Shown here: positions 31,465 to 42,942 of the stretch, piece by piece
Numbering within the stretch: the stretch's first letter is position 1
How the letters are laid out: every line of letters starts with the position of its first letter
DNA from: Rachicladosporium sp. CCFEE 5018
Lineage: Eukaryota; Ascomycota; Dothideomycetes; Cladosporiales; Cladosporiaceae
DNA: 64,000 nt
Direction of reading: 5' to 3'
Assembly: GCA_002077045.2 (NCBI GenBank)
Contig: KZ111194.1
Span: 55,960-119,959 of the forward strand
The notes under the pieces: model-generated
What the model was told of the DNA's origin: nothing
The model's input: only the letters and a program-made list of their open reading frames with translations
The model's database searches: none
Translations under genes and position numbers: made by a program

Positions 31465-31564
31465 NNNNNNNNNNNNNNNNNNNNNNNNNNNNNNNNNNNN
31501 NNNNNNNNNNNNNNNNNNNNNNNNNNNNNNNNNNNNNNNNNNNNNNNNNNNNNNNNNNNNNNNN
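31465..31564. other. assembly gap of exactly 100 N
   Basis: A run of 100 N, the customary placeholder for a scaffold join of unknown size. It interrupts a TyrRS gene on the left and a P450 gene on the right. The sequence after the gap does not continue the TyrRS gene. Confidence 0.98.
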
Positions 31565-32595
31565 GATGAGGCGTACGGTGCAGACTCTACAGCCTCATGG
31601 AGATCTGGTCTCGCGTTATGGAAACCGGCGCGACTCCTCCAGTCGACATCTTCCCCTTCCTCCATTACATCCCACAGTCCCTCTTCACCAACTGGCGCTC
31701 TCGTGCAACCCACGTCCAACGCGAGATGAACGGCCTCTACGCCGACTTCCTCACCGATCTCCGCACGCGTCGCGCTGGCAGCGGCTCCCGAGGAAGCCTA
31801 ATGGACCAGGTACTCGACCAAGTCGAATCCGAGAAGCCGCCTCCAGGTCTCGAGACCTCCGACCACGCGCTCTGGTTCCTCGGCGGCACCCTGACAGAAG
31901 GCGGCAGCGACACCTCCGCTTCGATCCTCACAGCCTTCGTGCAAGCCATGGTCGCCAATCCAGCGATCCAAAAGAAAGCACAAGCCCAGATCGACTCTGT
32001 CATCGGCCCAGACCGCAGTCCAAATTGGTCCGACTACGCTTCCCTCCCCTACATAGCTCACATCGTCAAAGAAACAATGCGCTGGCGTCCCGTGACCCCC
32101 CTCGCCTTTCCCCACGCTCTAGCGCAAGACGATTGGGTTGATGGCTTTTTCCTGCCCAAGGGCACGACAGTCATCGTCAACGCGTGGGGAATGCAGCACG
32201 ATCCCACGCGCTTTGAAGATCCGGAAAAGTTCGATCCTGATCACTTTGACGGCGTGAGGAAATTGGCGCCCGAGCTTGCGAACGGGCCGTGGGAGGAACG
32301 GGATCATTATGGCTACGGCGCTGGACGGAGGCTGTGTCCTGGGATTCATTTGGCGGAGCGAAATCTGTGGCTTGGTATGGCGAAGTTGCTGTGGGCTTAC
32401 GATATACTACCTGCGCTGGACGCGAAGGGTGACGAAGTGCAAGTTGACACCAGCGCGGAGAAGGGGTACTGTGAAGGGTTCCTCGTATGTGCGTATGACT
32501 TCCCTGCTCGATTCGAGGTGAGAGGCAAAGCGAGAGAAGCTACGATCAGACGGGAGATGGAGGAGGCAAAGAGTGTGTTCGCGAAGTACGAGTAG
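31565..32595 (+). CDS. cytochrome P450, 5' truncated by the gap
   Basis: C-terminal ~335 residues of a haem monooxygenase. The frame runs from about 31593 (a CTACAG splice acceptor may precede the coding sequence there; a TGA at 31567 lies just upstream in the same frame) to TAG at 32593-32595. Features are the I-helix GGSDTSAS oxygen-binding motif, K-helix KETMRWRP (ExxR), FEDPEKFDPDHF (PERF-like), and the haem loop YGYGAGRRLCPGIHLAERN with the axial Cys. It is similar to fungal secondary-metabolism P450s of the CYP2/CYP64-65-like group, but the substrate is unknown. The N-terminal anchor is missing because of the gap. It converges on the hydrolase gene, only 2 bp between stops. Confidence 0.88.
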
Positions 32596-32597
32596 GC

Positions 32598-33851
32598 TCA
32601 AGTCTGTCTTTCACTCAATGCCACGACCCGCTTGAAAACATCTCGCAAAGCGCCCATCTTGTAATCCAAGATCAGACTATCATGATCCGCTTTCTCGTAC
32701 GTTCTCGACTCGAAATCGACATTTCGAGCGACTCCCTCGCTCCGCCAACACTTCTCAAAGAACTCTTGGCCCTGCTTGCCGATCATCACGTCTGAGCCAG
32801 CGAAGAATCCATCGACTTTCAACTTTGCCTGGTCTCGGAGCTCGCCTTCTCGCTCGCCGATCTTGGTGATGCAGGCAGCGTAGTCCGCTGCATCGCCCCA
32901 GTCCGCGTCTTCGCATTTCCGAAGACAGAGCTTCGCTTCCTCGTTCGCGCCAACGATGCTCTCGGCACTCATGTACTTCATCGACAGATCTGCGATGTGC
33001 TTCGCGGTCTCCTTGTCAACTCCATACCGTTCCTCTGGCGTCGTAGAGCTGGACGCCGAGTCTCCGGCATTCGTACCGAACGGCGAGGTAAGGAAGCTTG
33101 CTGAGGCTGAGAGTGCACCGCCGGACCAGGAGGTTGCGGGCATGATCTTGGTGTTCATGAGACCTGCGACTGTGGACCAGGAGTCTACCATGCTGGTGGG
33201 GATGTGGGAGGCGATGTTGGGGAGGGTGGCACCGGAGTCTGTCATGGGAACGTAGGCGGCTGGTTTGCAGATCAGTGGGATTCAGGCGAGAAGAGAAATC
33301 ATGAAGAGAGATGACGCACCCATGAATGCTACGTAGGGGGTTTTAGGGTCGAGGAGCGAGCGATGGCGCAGAAGGGTGTTGAGCGTGTAGATTCCTCCGG
33401 CTGAGTGGGTCATGAGGGAAACGTGCTTGAGTCCGAGGCGTTGTAGCAATTCCGGCACAGTCTCGAGCCAGACTGCCATTCGTATATCGATGCTTACTGG
33501 CGTTGAGCCGCCGAATCCTGGTCTACTATTGTTAATGATTCGTTCGTCTGCATACTTTGACGTCAAGCCATACCTGTCCACGCAGATCACTCGTACACCG
33601 CACTCGCTCGCCAATGCATCGAACTCCACAGCCCCGTAGCGCGTTCCAAACATGGGCCCAATATGGAGAATCGCTGGTAATGAGGCTTCTTCGAAGTTTG
33701 AGGTTGTCGAGAATGTCACGCGGAGCTTTGGGTGCTGTGCGGTCTCGGGAAGCCAGAGGAGCTGGTGGAGGCCGTGTCTGCAGAGCAGGCGGATCGCTGC
33801 ATCTTGTGGATTGCTCGTCTGCGTTGTGGTCGAAGTGGTCGAGTTAGCCAT
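32598..33851 (-). CDS. alpha/beta hydrolase-fold protein
   Basis: 380 aa. ATG at 33849-33851. Introns 33523-33573 (51 nt) and 33260-33319 (60 nt) are needed; the first splice creates VDRPGFGGS, the second FMGAAYVPMT. Total spliced length is 1143 nt. Fold landmarks are the HIGPMFG oxyanion strand, VDRPGFGGS, the nucleophile elbow THSAGG (Ser in H-S-A-G-G), and a late Asp-His pair (EKADHDSLI) that could supply the catalytic His. It resembles fungal serine hydrolases/lipases of unknown substrate. No signal peptide. The ExxR P450 next door ends 2 bp away, but joint function is not shown. Confidence 0.8.
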
Positions 33852-34144
33852 CTTGCCGAGATATCCGTAGAAATCTCAACACGCTGTAGCTTGGATGATT
33901 GTTTATATCTGTCAATTGCGACCTGAACCACAATCTATGCAGCTGGGCAGCGTCCAGCGAGCCGGATAGGTAGCGGCACGTGAGAGGCACAGCTCTGCTC
34001 TATCCTTGGAGTGCCAGTATGGCTGCGGCCATGCACAAGTGGCACGACTACCTAGTGGAATACTATATCAATCAGGCACCTGAGATAAGCTTGAGCTGCA
34101 GCAGATCAGGAACGAGCTTATGCTGAACGAGCTGGATATCCCAC
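33852..34144. other. intergenic, divergent promoter region
   Basis: About 290 bp between the divergent hydrolase and deaminase starts. Nothing recognisable besides presumed promoters. Confidence 0.35.
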
Positions 34145-35212
34145 ATGGACCTCCCAGTAGACCACGCATTCTGCCATCGGCTACCAAAGGCTGAGCTACA
34201 CGCCCATCTTTCTGGCAGTGTCAGCCGCGAGACCCTCCACGCCATCTGGCAAGGCAAGCAAGCAAAGCAGCAATGTCTCGATCTCGAAGACCCCAGTCTC
34301 GCCCTAAAACCGGCTGGCGATTACCCAACCGTGCTGTCATTCTTCCGTATCTTCAATAAATACATCTATCGCCTCCTCGATGATGCAGAAAGCATAGTTG
34401 ATGCCACCATGTCTGTACTGGAAGACTTCCGAATAGACGGAGTCAAATACCTCGAGCTACGGACGACGCCTAGAGCCATCCCTGGGCAAGGCATAGACTA
34501 TGCTGGATATGTCCATCTCGTGCGGCAGGCTATCGAAGGTTGGAACCTCTCTCGCTATTTCCACAATGCCCACGCATATGAACTCGAGGCACATCTGATA
34601 CTGTCTGTCGACCGGTCAATGACGCTCGAGCAAGCGATGGAAGTTGTGGATGTCGCCATTGCCAATCAAGACCCCTTGGAAGCCGGCTGCGCATCGCGAG
34701 TCCTTGGTGTGGACCTCTGTGGTAATCCATCCGTCACGCCGATCTCTCATCTGGCGCCCGCGTTCCGTCGTGCCAAAGATGCGGGACTGAACATTACAGT
34801 CCACTTCGCTGAAACGCCTACCTCCGCAACAGACGCCAAGCTCGAGGAGCTGCTCTCATGGTGGCCGTCTCGGCTTGGCCATGCTATACACGTCCCTCCG
34901 CACTTGGTCGAAGTCATCAAGACCAAAGACATAGCGCTGGAGCTATGCCTCAGCTGCAATGTACGCTCGAAGCTCACAGAGGGTGGCTTTGCGGATCCTC
35001 ACTTTGGCATGTGGCGCGACAGTAGGTGTAAGGTCGCCTTAGGGACTGATGATGTTGGCGTCTTCGAAAGTGCTCTTTCAAACGAGTACTTACTTGCAGC
35101 CGAACACTTTGGGCTGAGCAAAGGTGAAGTGGTAGGACTGGCCAGGAAGGCTATAAGTGCTGCCTGGGCTGGTAAGGAGAGGATGACGAAGCTGCTCGAC
35201 GAGTTCTCGTGA
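34145..35212 (+). CDS. adenosine-deaminase-like protein (ADAL / N6-methyl-AMP deaminase type)
   Basis: 355 aa, single exon, ATG 34145. The metal-dependent hydrolase fold is clear: ELHAHLSGS (zinc-binding H-x-H), KYLELRTTPR, HFAETPTS (ligand His and catalytic Glu), LGHAIHVP, and LGTDDVGVFES (the zinc Asp within TDD). It matches the length of the ADAL branch, which deaminates N6-modified AMP in purine salvage, better than classical ADA. Fungal relatives are also annotated as adenosine or adenine deaminase, so substrate is an inference. Confidence 0.88.
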   Translation: MDLPVDHAFCHRLPKAELHAHLSGSVSRETLHAIWQGKQAKQQCLDLEDPSLALKPAGDYPTVLSFFRIFNKYIYRLLDDAESIVDATMSVLEDFRIDGVKYLELRTTPRAIPGQGIDYAGYVHLVRQAIEGWNLSRYFHNAHAYELEAHLILSVDRSMTLEQAMEVVDVAIANQDPLEAGCASRVLGVDLCGNPSVTPISHLAPAFRRAKDAGLNITVHFAETPTSATDAKLEELLSWWPSRLGHAIHVPPHLVEVIKTKDIALELCLSCNVRSKLTEGGFADPHFGMWRDSRCKVALGTDDVGVFESALSNEYLLAAEHFGLSKGEVVGLARKAISAAWAGKERMTKLLDEFS

Positions 35213-35560
35213 AGTGACCGGGTGTATCGTCGAGGTCGTCAACGATCTGTGTGTATCTCCGCTCTTTGACATCATTGTAACGCTAAGACTGGACAATAGC
35301 ATCGTACCTTGGGAGGGGCACCCAGTAGTCCAGACGGCAGTATGGATGTAATTCATCAAGGTATCTCTATATCATTACGTTTCCATCATTTCCTCCTTAC
35401 TAGTCAACCCCTCACCTTTCTCCTCCTTCATCTCATCCCACCAACCCATCCGAACCGGCGTGCCCCTCTCCCTCAACTCCCTCGGCCGCCTCTCAAACTC
35501 CTCACACCTCTCAACCCAAGCCCTCGTGCAAAGCCTCTCCTCCTCTTCAGGACCATCTAG
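35213..35560. other. intergenic, convergent
   Basis: About 350 bp between the convergent deaminase and amidase stops, with a C/T-rich stretch at about 35390-35510. No gene seen. Confidence 0.35.
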
Positions 35561-37269
35561 TCAATTAACAAAATCCCCCAACTCCAAATTCGGCACAATA
35601 TATGGCTGCACCTCGTTGCGATGCATAGTCCGCTGCTCGTACGCGTACGCGAAACCCAGCAGCTCTGCTTCGCTGAACTTCGCGCCCATGAAACTCAGTC
35701 CGAAGGGGACGTTGGGTCCGCTGGAGACGAGCGTTCGGCGGCGGTTCATGGTTACGGTCCAGTTCGCTGGGTAGAAACCCATTGGTACTGTGACGACTGA
35801 GCTGCCGACGAGCGCTGGGATGGAAGGAGAGAGTTGCGTGGGGAGAAGGACGGCGGAGGTGTTTGTTCGTTCTAGCGCGCCTAGGATTCCGCCTTCGCCG
35901 CCGAAGTACAGGTTGGCTTGGTACGCGGCCCAGAAGCGAGGGTCGGTGTTGTCCCATCCTTGCGTCAGCGCTCCCTGTGGCCCGTCCCAGACGGCGGTGT
36001 CGCGGTCTGGGTAGTCCTCCGCTGGGAAGCGGTGCGTGAAAGCGTTGACTGATGCGAGGTCGGTAACGTTGTTGGGATTGTAGTCGAGCTCTGAGAGGTA
36101 AGTTTTCAAGTTCGCGAGGAAGTCTGCGTTGAGCACCAAGGTTTCGTTGTTGTCCGTTTGCCAAGCTTCGAAAGCAGTGAAGTTCGCGTCTACGATTGTG
36201 GCACCGGCTGCCTTGATCTGCGCTACTGCTTCGTCGAAGGCCGCAATAACAGGGGCGTCAGTGTACTTCGCCCAGATCTCGAGGACGTTACGGGCAACAC
36301 CAATGCGCGCGCCGCGGAAGGACTCGTAGTTCAGAGCTGCAAGGTAGTCGGGTACGGTGCCGTTATTGGGGATCGCGGAGGTGTAGTTGTCGTTGGGATC
36401 TGGGCCTGCAATCGTCTGAAGGAGGTACGCGGCGTCTTTGACGCTACGAGCCATTGGTCCGACAGTATCCTGGTGCTCTGAGATCGGAATGACGAGATAC
36501 CTCGAGGTCAGCCCAACAGTGGGCTTAATGCCGACAAGGTTATTGACATCTGAAGGACTTAGAATGCTGCCGCTGGTCTCCGAGCCAAGTGTAGCGAGTG
36601 CGAGACCAATGCTGCTGGCCACACCGGAGCCGGACGAGCTTCCGCTAGGATCTTGGCCGGGGTAGTATGCTGCTGTTACCTGCCCGCCGTACGCTGACCA
36701 ACCGTTTGTGCTGTTGCTTGAGCGGTAGTTTGCCCATTGTGAGAGATTCGTCTTGCCGAGTATGACTACACCAGCTGCTCGGAGCTTCTTTGCTAGCGTG
36801 CTGTCCGGCTGTTTTGCGCCATAGAGAGCGAAGGATCCAGCTGTGTTGTTCATCTTATCGCCTGCTTTGCTGTCAGCTGCGTATCCGCTTCTCTACCTGC
36901 CTGCAGCATCTTACCAGTAGCGATATTGTTCTTGATCAAGATCGGGATCCCATGCAACGGCCCCAGGATCGTGCCGTTGGCCCTCAGCCCATCCGCTGTC
37001 GCAGCGATCGCCAAAGCATCCGGATTGAGCTCTGTGACCGCATGAAGCGTGCTGTTGACCTCGATGATCCGCGCTGTGTACGCCTTGACCAAGTCTACGG
37101 ACGTGAAGAGACCGCTCTCGAGTCCAGCCACAAGCTCTTCCAAGTCCACATCGAGCAGGCTGGGGAACTGCTTGCCCTTGATCAATGTCCCAGTATATGG
37201 CGGGATTGTCAGAGCTGTGACAGTCGTAATGGCGCCGAGAAGGGCGACTGGAAGGAAGGAAAGACGCAT
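35561..37269 (-). CDS. secreted amidase, amidase-signature family
   Basis: 551 aa. ATG 37267-37269 starts a signal peptide (MRLSFLPVALLGAITTVTA). The intron 36862-36914 (53 nt) joins KNNIATG to DKMNNT. The Ser-cisSer-Lys triad is visible: HGIPILIKNN (Lys), GSSSGSGVASS (the serine-rich signature) and GSETSGSI (nucleophile Ser). Length and signature match fungal secreted amidases that hydrolyse aryl or acyl amides; the natural substrate is unknown. Several N-glycosylation sites support secretion. Confidence 0.88.
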
Positions 37270-37806
37270 GGCTGCTGGATTACTCTTTCGACAATGGTAG
37301 AGGCCGTAAGTAATCAAGAGATGACAAGAAAGAAGCAGACTTCGCGAACCTACATGTAAAGTCCCCGTCCTCCCAAGGCTGATCCACGCGCTCTCCAAGC
37401 CGTAGAGATAAGGCCTCAAGCCGCCATCCACCTTGATGGTGGAATCGGTGGAATGTCAAGCTCCATCATCACCAGCAAAGGAAGGTCTTTACTCACCCAG
37501 CTCCCCAGACTCGGTACCTGCATAACGGCAGTGAGCTCCATAGATTGTGCGCTCGGCGCGAGGTTCATGACGCACATTTGGAGATTTTAGAGTGTGGATC
37601 TCGAGGTTTGAACGGGTGCGCTAGTGCGTTTGAGGAAGGAGGCTGAAGAAGCATAAGAGTGCCCAGTCATGCCATTGAGAGATCAAGATCTGCGCGCTCG
37701 GTTGATCCGTTATGTGATACGATCGATACACTCAAGTCGGGGATCCCGCAAACCATCCAACGCCCTGCTAAAGTACTACTGAAACCACATTCCTTCCTCT
37801 TCCTTC
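37270..37806. other. intergenic
   Basis: About 540 bp between the amidase start and the CAF-1 stop, both on the minus strand. It presumably holds the amidase promoter. No further gene, repeat or RNA was seen. Confidence 0.35.
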
Positions 37807-40269
37807 TCACTTCCTCTCCTCACCCGGTTCCCCAACAAGCGTAGGCGCAATCCTCCTCCTCTTGTCCTTCCCTGTTCCCTCCTCTTCCGAAACCTCCGAC
37901 GTGACACTCCCCCTCTTGACACCAGCAACCACGTTACCGGACGTGACTCCGCTGTAGCCAGACCCAGGTGTCTGTGGCGGCGTATACAGCGGCACGCCTC
38001 CAATGCTGCCAGCTGCAGTCATCGATGGCACACTGCTCATGGACGGCGTCGGGTTGTTCATGACATGTTGTGGATTCTGATCTGGTGGGTGCGCGAAACT
38101 GGACTGCGTCGTCATGCTTGAAGCTGATACGCTTCTCGCTGGAGATGCAGGTCGTCCTGATTGCGTGAATGGTGAGGGCGATGGATTTGGTGGTGGCGGT
38201 AGAGCTGTGTTGGCCGACGGAACGGATGAAGGTGGTTTAGGAATCGATGGTAGAATCGACGCTGTCGCTGTCGTGGGCGTTGCCTGAGGTGTGGAGACTG
38301 CCGATTGACTTGCGCGTGGTATGTTGATTGGTGTCGGTGTTGCGCGTGTATTGCCGATTTGCGGATGGGGGTGCACCGTACCTAACTCGCCGGGCGCAAA
38401 GGTGAGTGCGGAGCAGAACCCATCCGAAGATGTCAAAAGTAAGGTCAGTCCATCGCTTGACCATGTAAGGTCTGTAAAGGTTGCGTAGTGCAGGTTGCTA
38501 ACCACACACAAAGGCTTGGTCTGCTGAGTGTCATAGACGTGGACGGCATCTTGCGTTGCCACGGCGTAGACGACTCGGTATGGCAGACCAAATGCTGGCA
38601 CGGGCCCCGCTGGTGTCGATGGCGTTGTCGGGCTCGGCTCGATATCAACGTTACATGGAGATGCCATGGTGGCGATGCTCAGTGATGGTGACGGTGCGCT
38701 TGTCAATGGTGGAGGGTCCATTGGTGCGTGTGAGGTGGGAGGCTTTGTCAACATTGCTGGTTCTGGTAACGGAGGAATGTCTTCGGCGGCTTTGGTGTCG
38801 ATAGTGATCTCTTTGGTGTCGGTGTTCGCAGTACGCAATGCATAGAAGACCGGAGAGCACTTTACAGCTATTGAGGGCTTCTTGTGACCTGGGAGATGGG
38901 CAACAGGAGGCTGGGCATGCAGTCAGTATTGATGGAAGTCAGTCATGATCGCAACCGACAGACGTACCTTATTGAGTCCCGCTCGACTATAGATATACAC
39001 CGTGTTCAGTATCTCATCCTCAGACCGGTCGCCACCCGATGCACTTGCTGTTTTATACTGCCCAGCCGGCGTGAAGAGTAGACTGCCATCAGGCGCGAAT
39101 GTCAGCCGTCGGAAAAATGACGTGAAGGTCTCATTAGCGTAGATGTTGGTATTCCGGAAGCCCATGCCTAAGCCGCCGGACAGACTGGGCGACGCAGAGG
39201 GCATGACAGCAGGTAATGGCATGGTTGATGGACTTGGGGACACAGATCGCCTCATCGAGTTGCCCATCTGCGAGCCGAAAGACGATCGTCTGCTGTGGGA
39301 GGTTGGTGGTGGGTTCATTGGCACGGAGAGTGCTTGCGCTTGTGGTGTACCAGGCGCGGACGGAACAGGTGATCCCATCGACTCCTGGACGAAAGATGCT
39401 CTGTGGTTGCTGCTAGAGGCGAAGTCGGGAGGTGCCGGGCTGTTGGAAGAGATGCGTCGGGCTGGCAAGTCCATCTTCGAGACTTTGTTGTAGGCATGTG
39501 CGTCGAGCGAGAATTGGCCATCCTTCGTCTTGAGAGCATAGATGTGCACTGATCGATCAGAAGACTGCGTAGCAATATACTCGTTCATCGGATCCCAAGC
39601 CACGCCTTGTACGTAGTGGTTGTGCTCGGCGATCTGCCGTACCGTTTGGCCTGCAATATGTTAGCGCAAGTTGCTGGCATAGGCAACCTCTGCGCTTACC
39701 GTTCGTCGCGTTGTAGATCCTTGCAACATTGTCCATACTACCAGACAAGAAGAATTGTCCATCTGGCGACCAAGCCAAGTCGTATATCTCCGACCCTGTG
39801 CTTGACCGACACATCGTCTTGACTCGCCACGACTCGAGGTCTTCCTGTCCATCCTCGCCGAAGCTCTTTTGATATGCTGCATTCTCTGTTGGAACCCACA
39901 GCAGCACGTTGCCGTCATCTCCGGCTGAAGCTAGTGTCTCGCCTGTGGAGGTCAGTGAATGCGTAATCTAGCATGAGGTAGCAAGTCGGCAATCTACCTC
40001 GCGGGCACCATCGGACCACGTTGACAGCCTGTGTGTGCTTTGCCAAGGTCGAAAGGTATGTGACTTTCCGCTCCTCGCCTTGAGCCTCGATCCTCCACAG
40101 CTAAGACAAGTCAGTGAGGTGCAACCGAAACTACCTCTTCTTGCAGCCATACCCGAACATTGTGGTCCCCTCCAGCAGTGGCCAACCTCCCTTTGTTCGG
40201 CGCAAAATGGGCAGAGTATATGGGAGCGTTGTCATCGTGCCAGGCTACGAGCAGCGGTGTAGCCTTCAT
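37807..40269 (-). CDS. CAC2: chromatin assembly factor 1 subunit B (p60/Cac2), WD40 protein
   Basis: Nuclear H3-H4 chaperone subunit acting behind replication forks. ATG 40267-40269 (MKATPLLVAWHDDNAPIYS). Four introns at 40101-40152, 39943-39997, 39651-39699 and 38911-38967 give 2250 nt, 749 aa. Splicing yields family landmarks: GGDHNVRLWRIE, WCPRGETLASAGDDGNVLLW, DLAWSPDGQFFLSGSMDN and PPVAHLPGHKKPSIAV. WD repeats fill residues ~1-560, with a long Ser/Pro-rich insert (FRNTN before it) between the fifth and sixth repeats. The tail is low-complexity and ends in basic DKRRRIAP. Divergent from TyrRS. Confidence 0.9.
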
Positions 40270-40744
40270 TGTGTCCGTTCCCTGCCAGCTTTGGCGCTCG
40301 TTAGTGGAAGAGAAGGAAGACAGTCGTACTCGATCAATTCACTTGATCAATTGTGCTGTGGCAGAGCTGCTAGTTTGTAAGTCGAGAGCGCGGGCGTTGT
40401 CAAGGACGTTCGAACGTTTGTGGTCGGTACCTGAGCGGAAGTGCTTGCATGAGCTCGACTGTAGCTATACATGCGCTCTATTGATCTGGCAGGCGACTTC
40501 GCATAGTACATGTAAGTCCGAGTCTTCGAATGAGTCCGACAGCCAGTCTCCTTATTGCAATGCTGTCGTCAAGTGTTGTCATGGATAATAGATTACTACA
40601 GCGGTGTTTCACAACGACATACATCCTTGCTCTATGTGGGGACCAAGGCAAGACGCGTGAAGTTGGCGCGTTGATGGTCATGACTAAGCAAATAGATTGG
40701 AGTCTATCAAATGCTCAGGCGCCAGAGGAGGTCTTGATGAGTCC
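40270..40744. other. intergenic, divergent promoter region
   Basis: About 475 bp between the divergent CAF-1 and TyrRS starts. No additional gene supported. Confidence 0.35.
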
Positions 40745-42515
40745 ATGTCTCGGCCTACGGTGCATCGCATCGGGCAAGTGAGGCCATACGTATGTGCGAC
40801 ATGCCTGCGAAGCGAACTAAGAGGGTTGAGGACATCCAGGCAATTTACAGGTGGGCAAGTGAGAAGGAGCAATGGTACGGCTGAGAGAGCAGGTGTACTA
40901 GAGCTATTGGAAGCTCGTGGATATATCAAGAACATAGCAGGGTGAGTGTAAAACTGCAATGACTAGACTACAATGCTGACGGCAGTGCAGCGACCGCAAT
41001 GTGCTCTCTAACCTCCTCCGCAAGAAGCACGTCGGTGTCTATGCTGGCATCGACCCGACCGCACCTTCCCTCCACTTAGGCCACCTCCTTCCGTTAATGG
41101 TACTCTTCTGGCTCTACATGCATGGCCATAATGCTGTCTCGCTCATCGGCGGCGCCACAGCACGTGTAGGGGACCCGAGCGGGCGACTGAAGTCACGAGA
41201 GCGGACGGCAAGCTCAGTGCATGCATCGAACGCCCAATCCTTGCATGTGCAGGTAGAAACGCTATGGCAAAATGCTACAGCGTCAGGCCAGAAGCATGGT
41301 CATGAGCAGAAGCCCGAGTGGCGACGACAACTGCTCGATAATGCAGACTGGCTCGGCAAGGTCGATATTGTAAGCTTCTTGCAGTTGCTGGGAAGTGGCA
41401 TGCGTATAGGCACGATGCTCGGACGGGACACGTACGTAAGTCCGCTTGTGACTCAACAATACTGCCCCACTGCGTACTCATGATCGCACAGTGTGAAGAA
41501 TAAGCTCGAGAAGGGCGATGGTATGTCCTTCGCGGAGTTCTCCTACCCACTACTCCAAGCCTGGGATTGGTGGCATATGTTCTCCAATCACGGAGTCCAG
41601 CTACAGATCTTGAAGTGACCAGTACGGCAACATCGTTGCGGGCATCGATGCGATCAAGCATATCACTCAGAATGGCGATGAGAGAAGTGTCAAACTCGAC
41701 GACTCATCAGCGCCAATGGGCATTACTGTCCCACTCCTCACAACGTCGAAAGGCGAGAAGTTTGGAAAAAGCGCCGGGAACGCAGTATGGCTGGACGCGT
41801 CTTTGACATCACCTTTCGACCTATACGGTGTACGTCCCCGTGATGCCCGTTCCCCATTCCTGCCCTCAAGTGCCTACTGACAGCCTTCCAGTTCCTGCTG
41901 CGCACGACCGACGAAGATGTGCCTCGTCATCTGAATCTCTTCACGTTCCTGCCCGTCGCGGCTATCGAATCACTACTTGAGGAACACTCCAAGAATCCAG
42001 GCAAACGACTCGCGCACCATGCACTCGCTACAGAAGTCCTTCAGCTCGTGCATGGCCCGGAGGTTGCAGCCGAAACGCGAGCTAAGCACGAGGTGATGCG
42101 ACGACCGAGTCTCGCGTCTCTTGTTAGCAAATCTGTCACACCAGGCGAGGATCCCGGTATCACCACGAGCACGACAGAGACGCAACAGGAGACCATCAAG
42201 CTCGCTCGCTCCCAAATCGAGAACGCTTCGTTGGCCAAGATCTTGTATCAAGCTGGTCTCGCACCCAGCGTATCCGCAGCTACGAGAGCGATCAAGAGTG
42301 GAGGCGTCTACGTCGCGTCTTCGGAAAGTTCCTCGACGTCCATGAACGAGGTAGAGACGGCTAACGAGGACGGCCTGACATTCGCGCCTGTGAGCGTCGA
42401 CTCGAGGCTGGAGGACATCGCAAGCTTCTTGCAGGACGGACTGATAGTCGTGCGGATGGGGAAATGGAAAGTCAGAGTTATCGAGGTGGACGACGATCAA
42501 CAGGTCTCGAGCTGA
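40745..42515 (+). pseudogene. mitochondrial tyrosyl-tRNA synthetase with frameshift in the GGSDQ region
   Basis: Class I synthetase charging mitochondrial tRNA-Tyr. ATG 40745 starts an Arg/Ser-rich leader, likely mitochondrial targeting. Introns at 40942-40990, 41432-41491 and 41830-41891. Motifs: YAGIDPTAPSLHLGHLLPL (HIGH-type HLGH), KFGKS (KMSKS type), and a C-terminal S4-like domain. At 41607-41616 the sequence ATC TTGA AGT GAC stands where VQLQIGGSDQYG is expected. Thus the two Gly codons are replaced by 4 nt, shifting the frame; the rest, from SDQYGNIV on, is intact. Exon total is 1600 nt, 2 short of 1602. It may be a real lesion, or a base-call error. The left copy cannot be compared because of the gap. 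Confidence 0.8.
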
Positions 42516-42942
42516 GCGGCTGTGACTTATGAGCGCGGACCTCCTCTCAGGCACTAATTACGCTGCAGGCGGACTTTCCGCGTGACTAGGTAGCGAGCAT
42601 GTACATACATCGCACTGGTGTTCTACTAGGTGACCATATCGACTTCGTGTGATCATGAGATACACTTATGTACACGATCCTTTCGCACAAGGTCCTCTTT
42701 CGCCTTCGGGCTGTCATCACCGCTCCCTTCGCACCCCTCACGCACGGTCTTGTGTGCTACCGCCGCATTCAAGGCACCACGCGCTTGTGATCCCTACCAC
42801 TTCATTCGCGTTTCACCGGTACCGCGTTCGTTAGCGTCGCCGCAGAGGCCATTGGCCGCATCCTGGCCTGCCATCTGTCCCTTCAAGCGTACTTCATCGA
42901 CGACCGCTCTCAGTCGACTTCGTTCTGGCCATGGCGCACGTC
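42516..42942. other. intergenic, convergent (right)
   Basis: Mirror of 30696-31123. No gene supported. Confidence 0.4.

Noticed and set aside
31085..32141. Open frames running through the N gap
   Set aside because: The gap was translated as unknown residues; the frames on its two sides belong to unrelated genes on opposite strands.
35213..40269. Possible biosynthetic gene cluster around P450, hydrolase, amidase
   Set aside because: Neighbours are a purine-salvage-type deaminase, CAF-1 and TyrRS; no backbone synthase, regulator or exporter is present.
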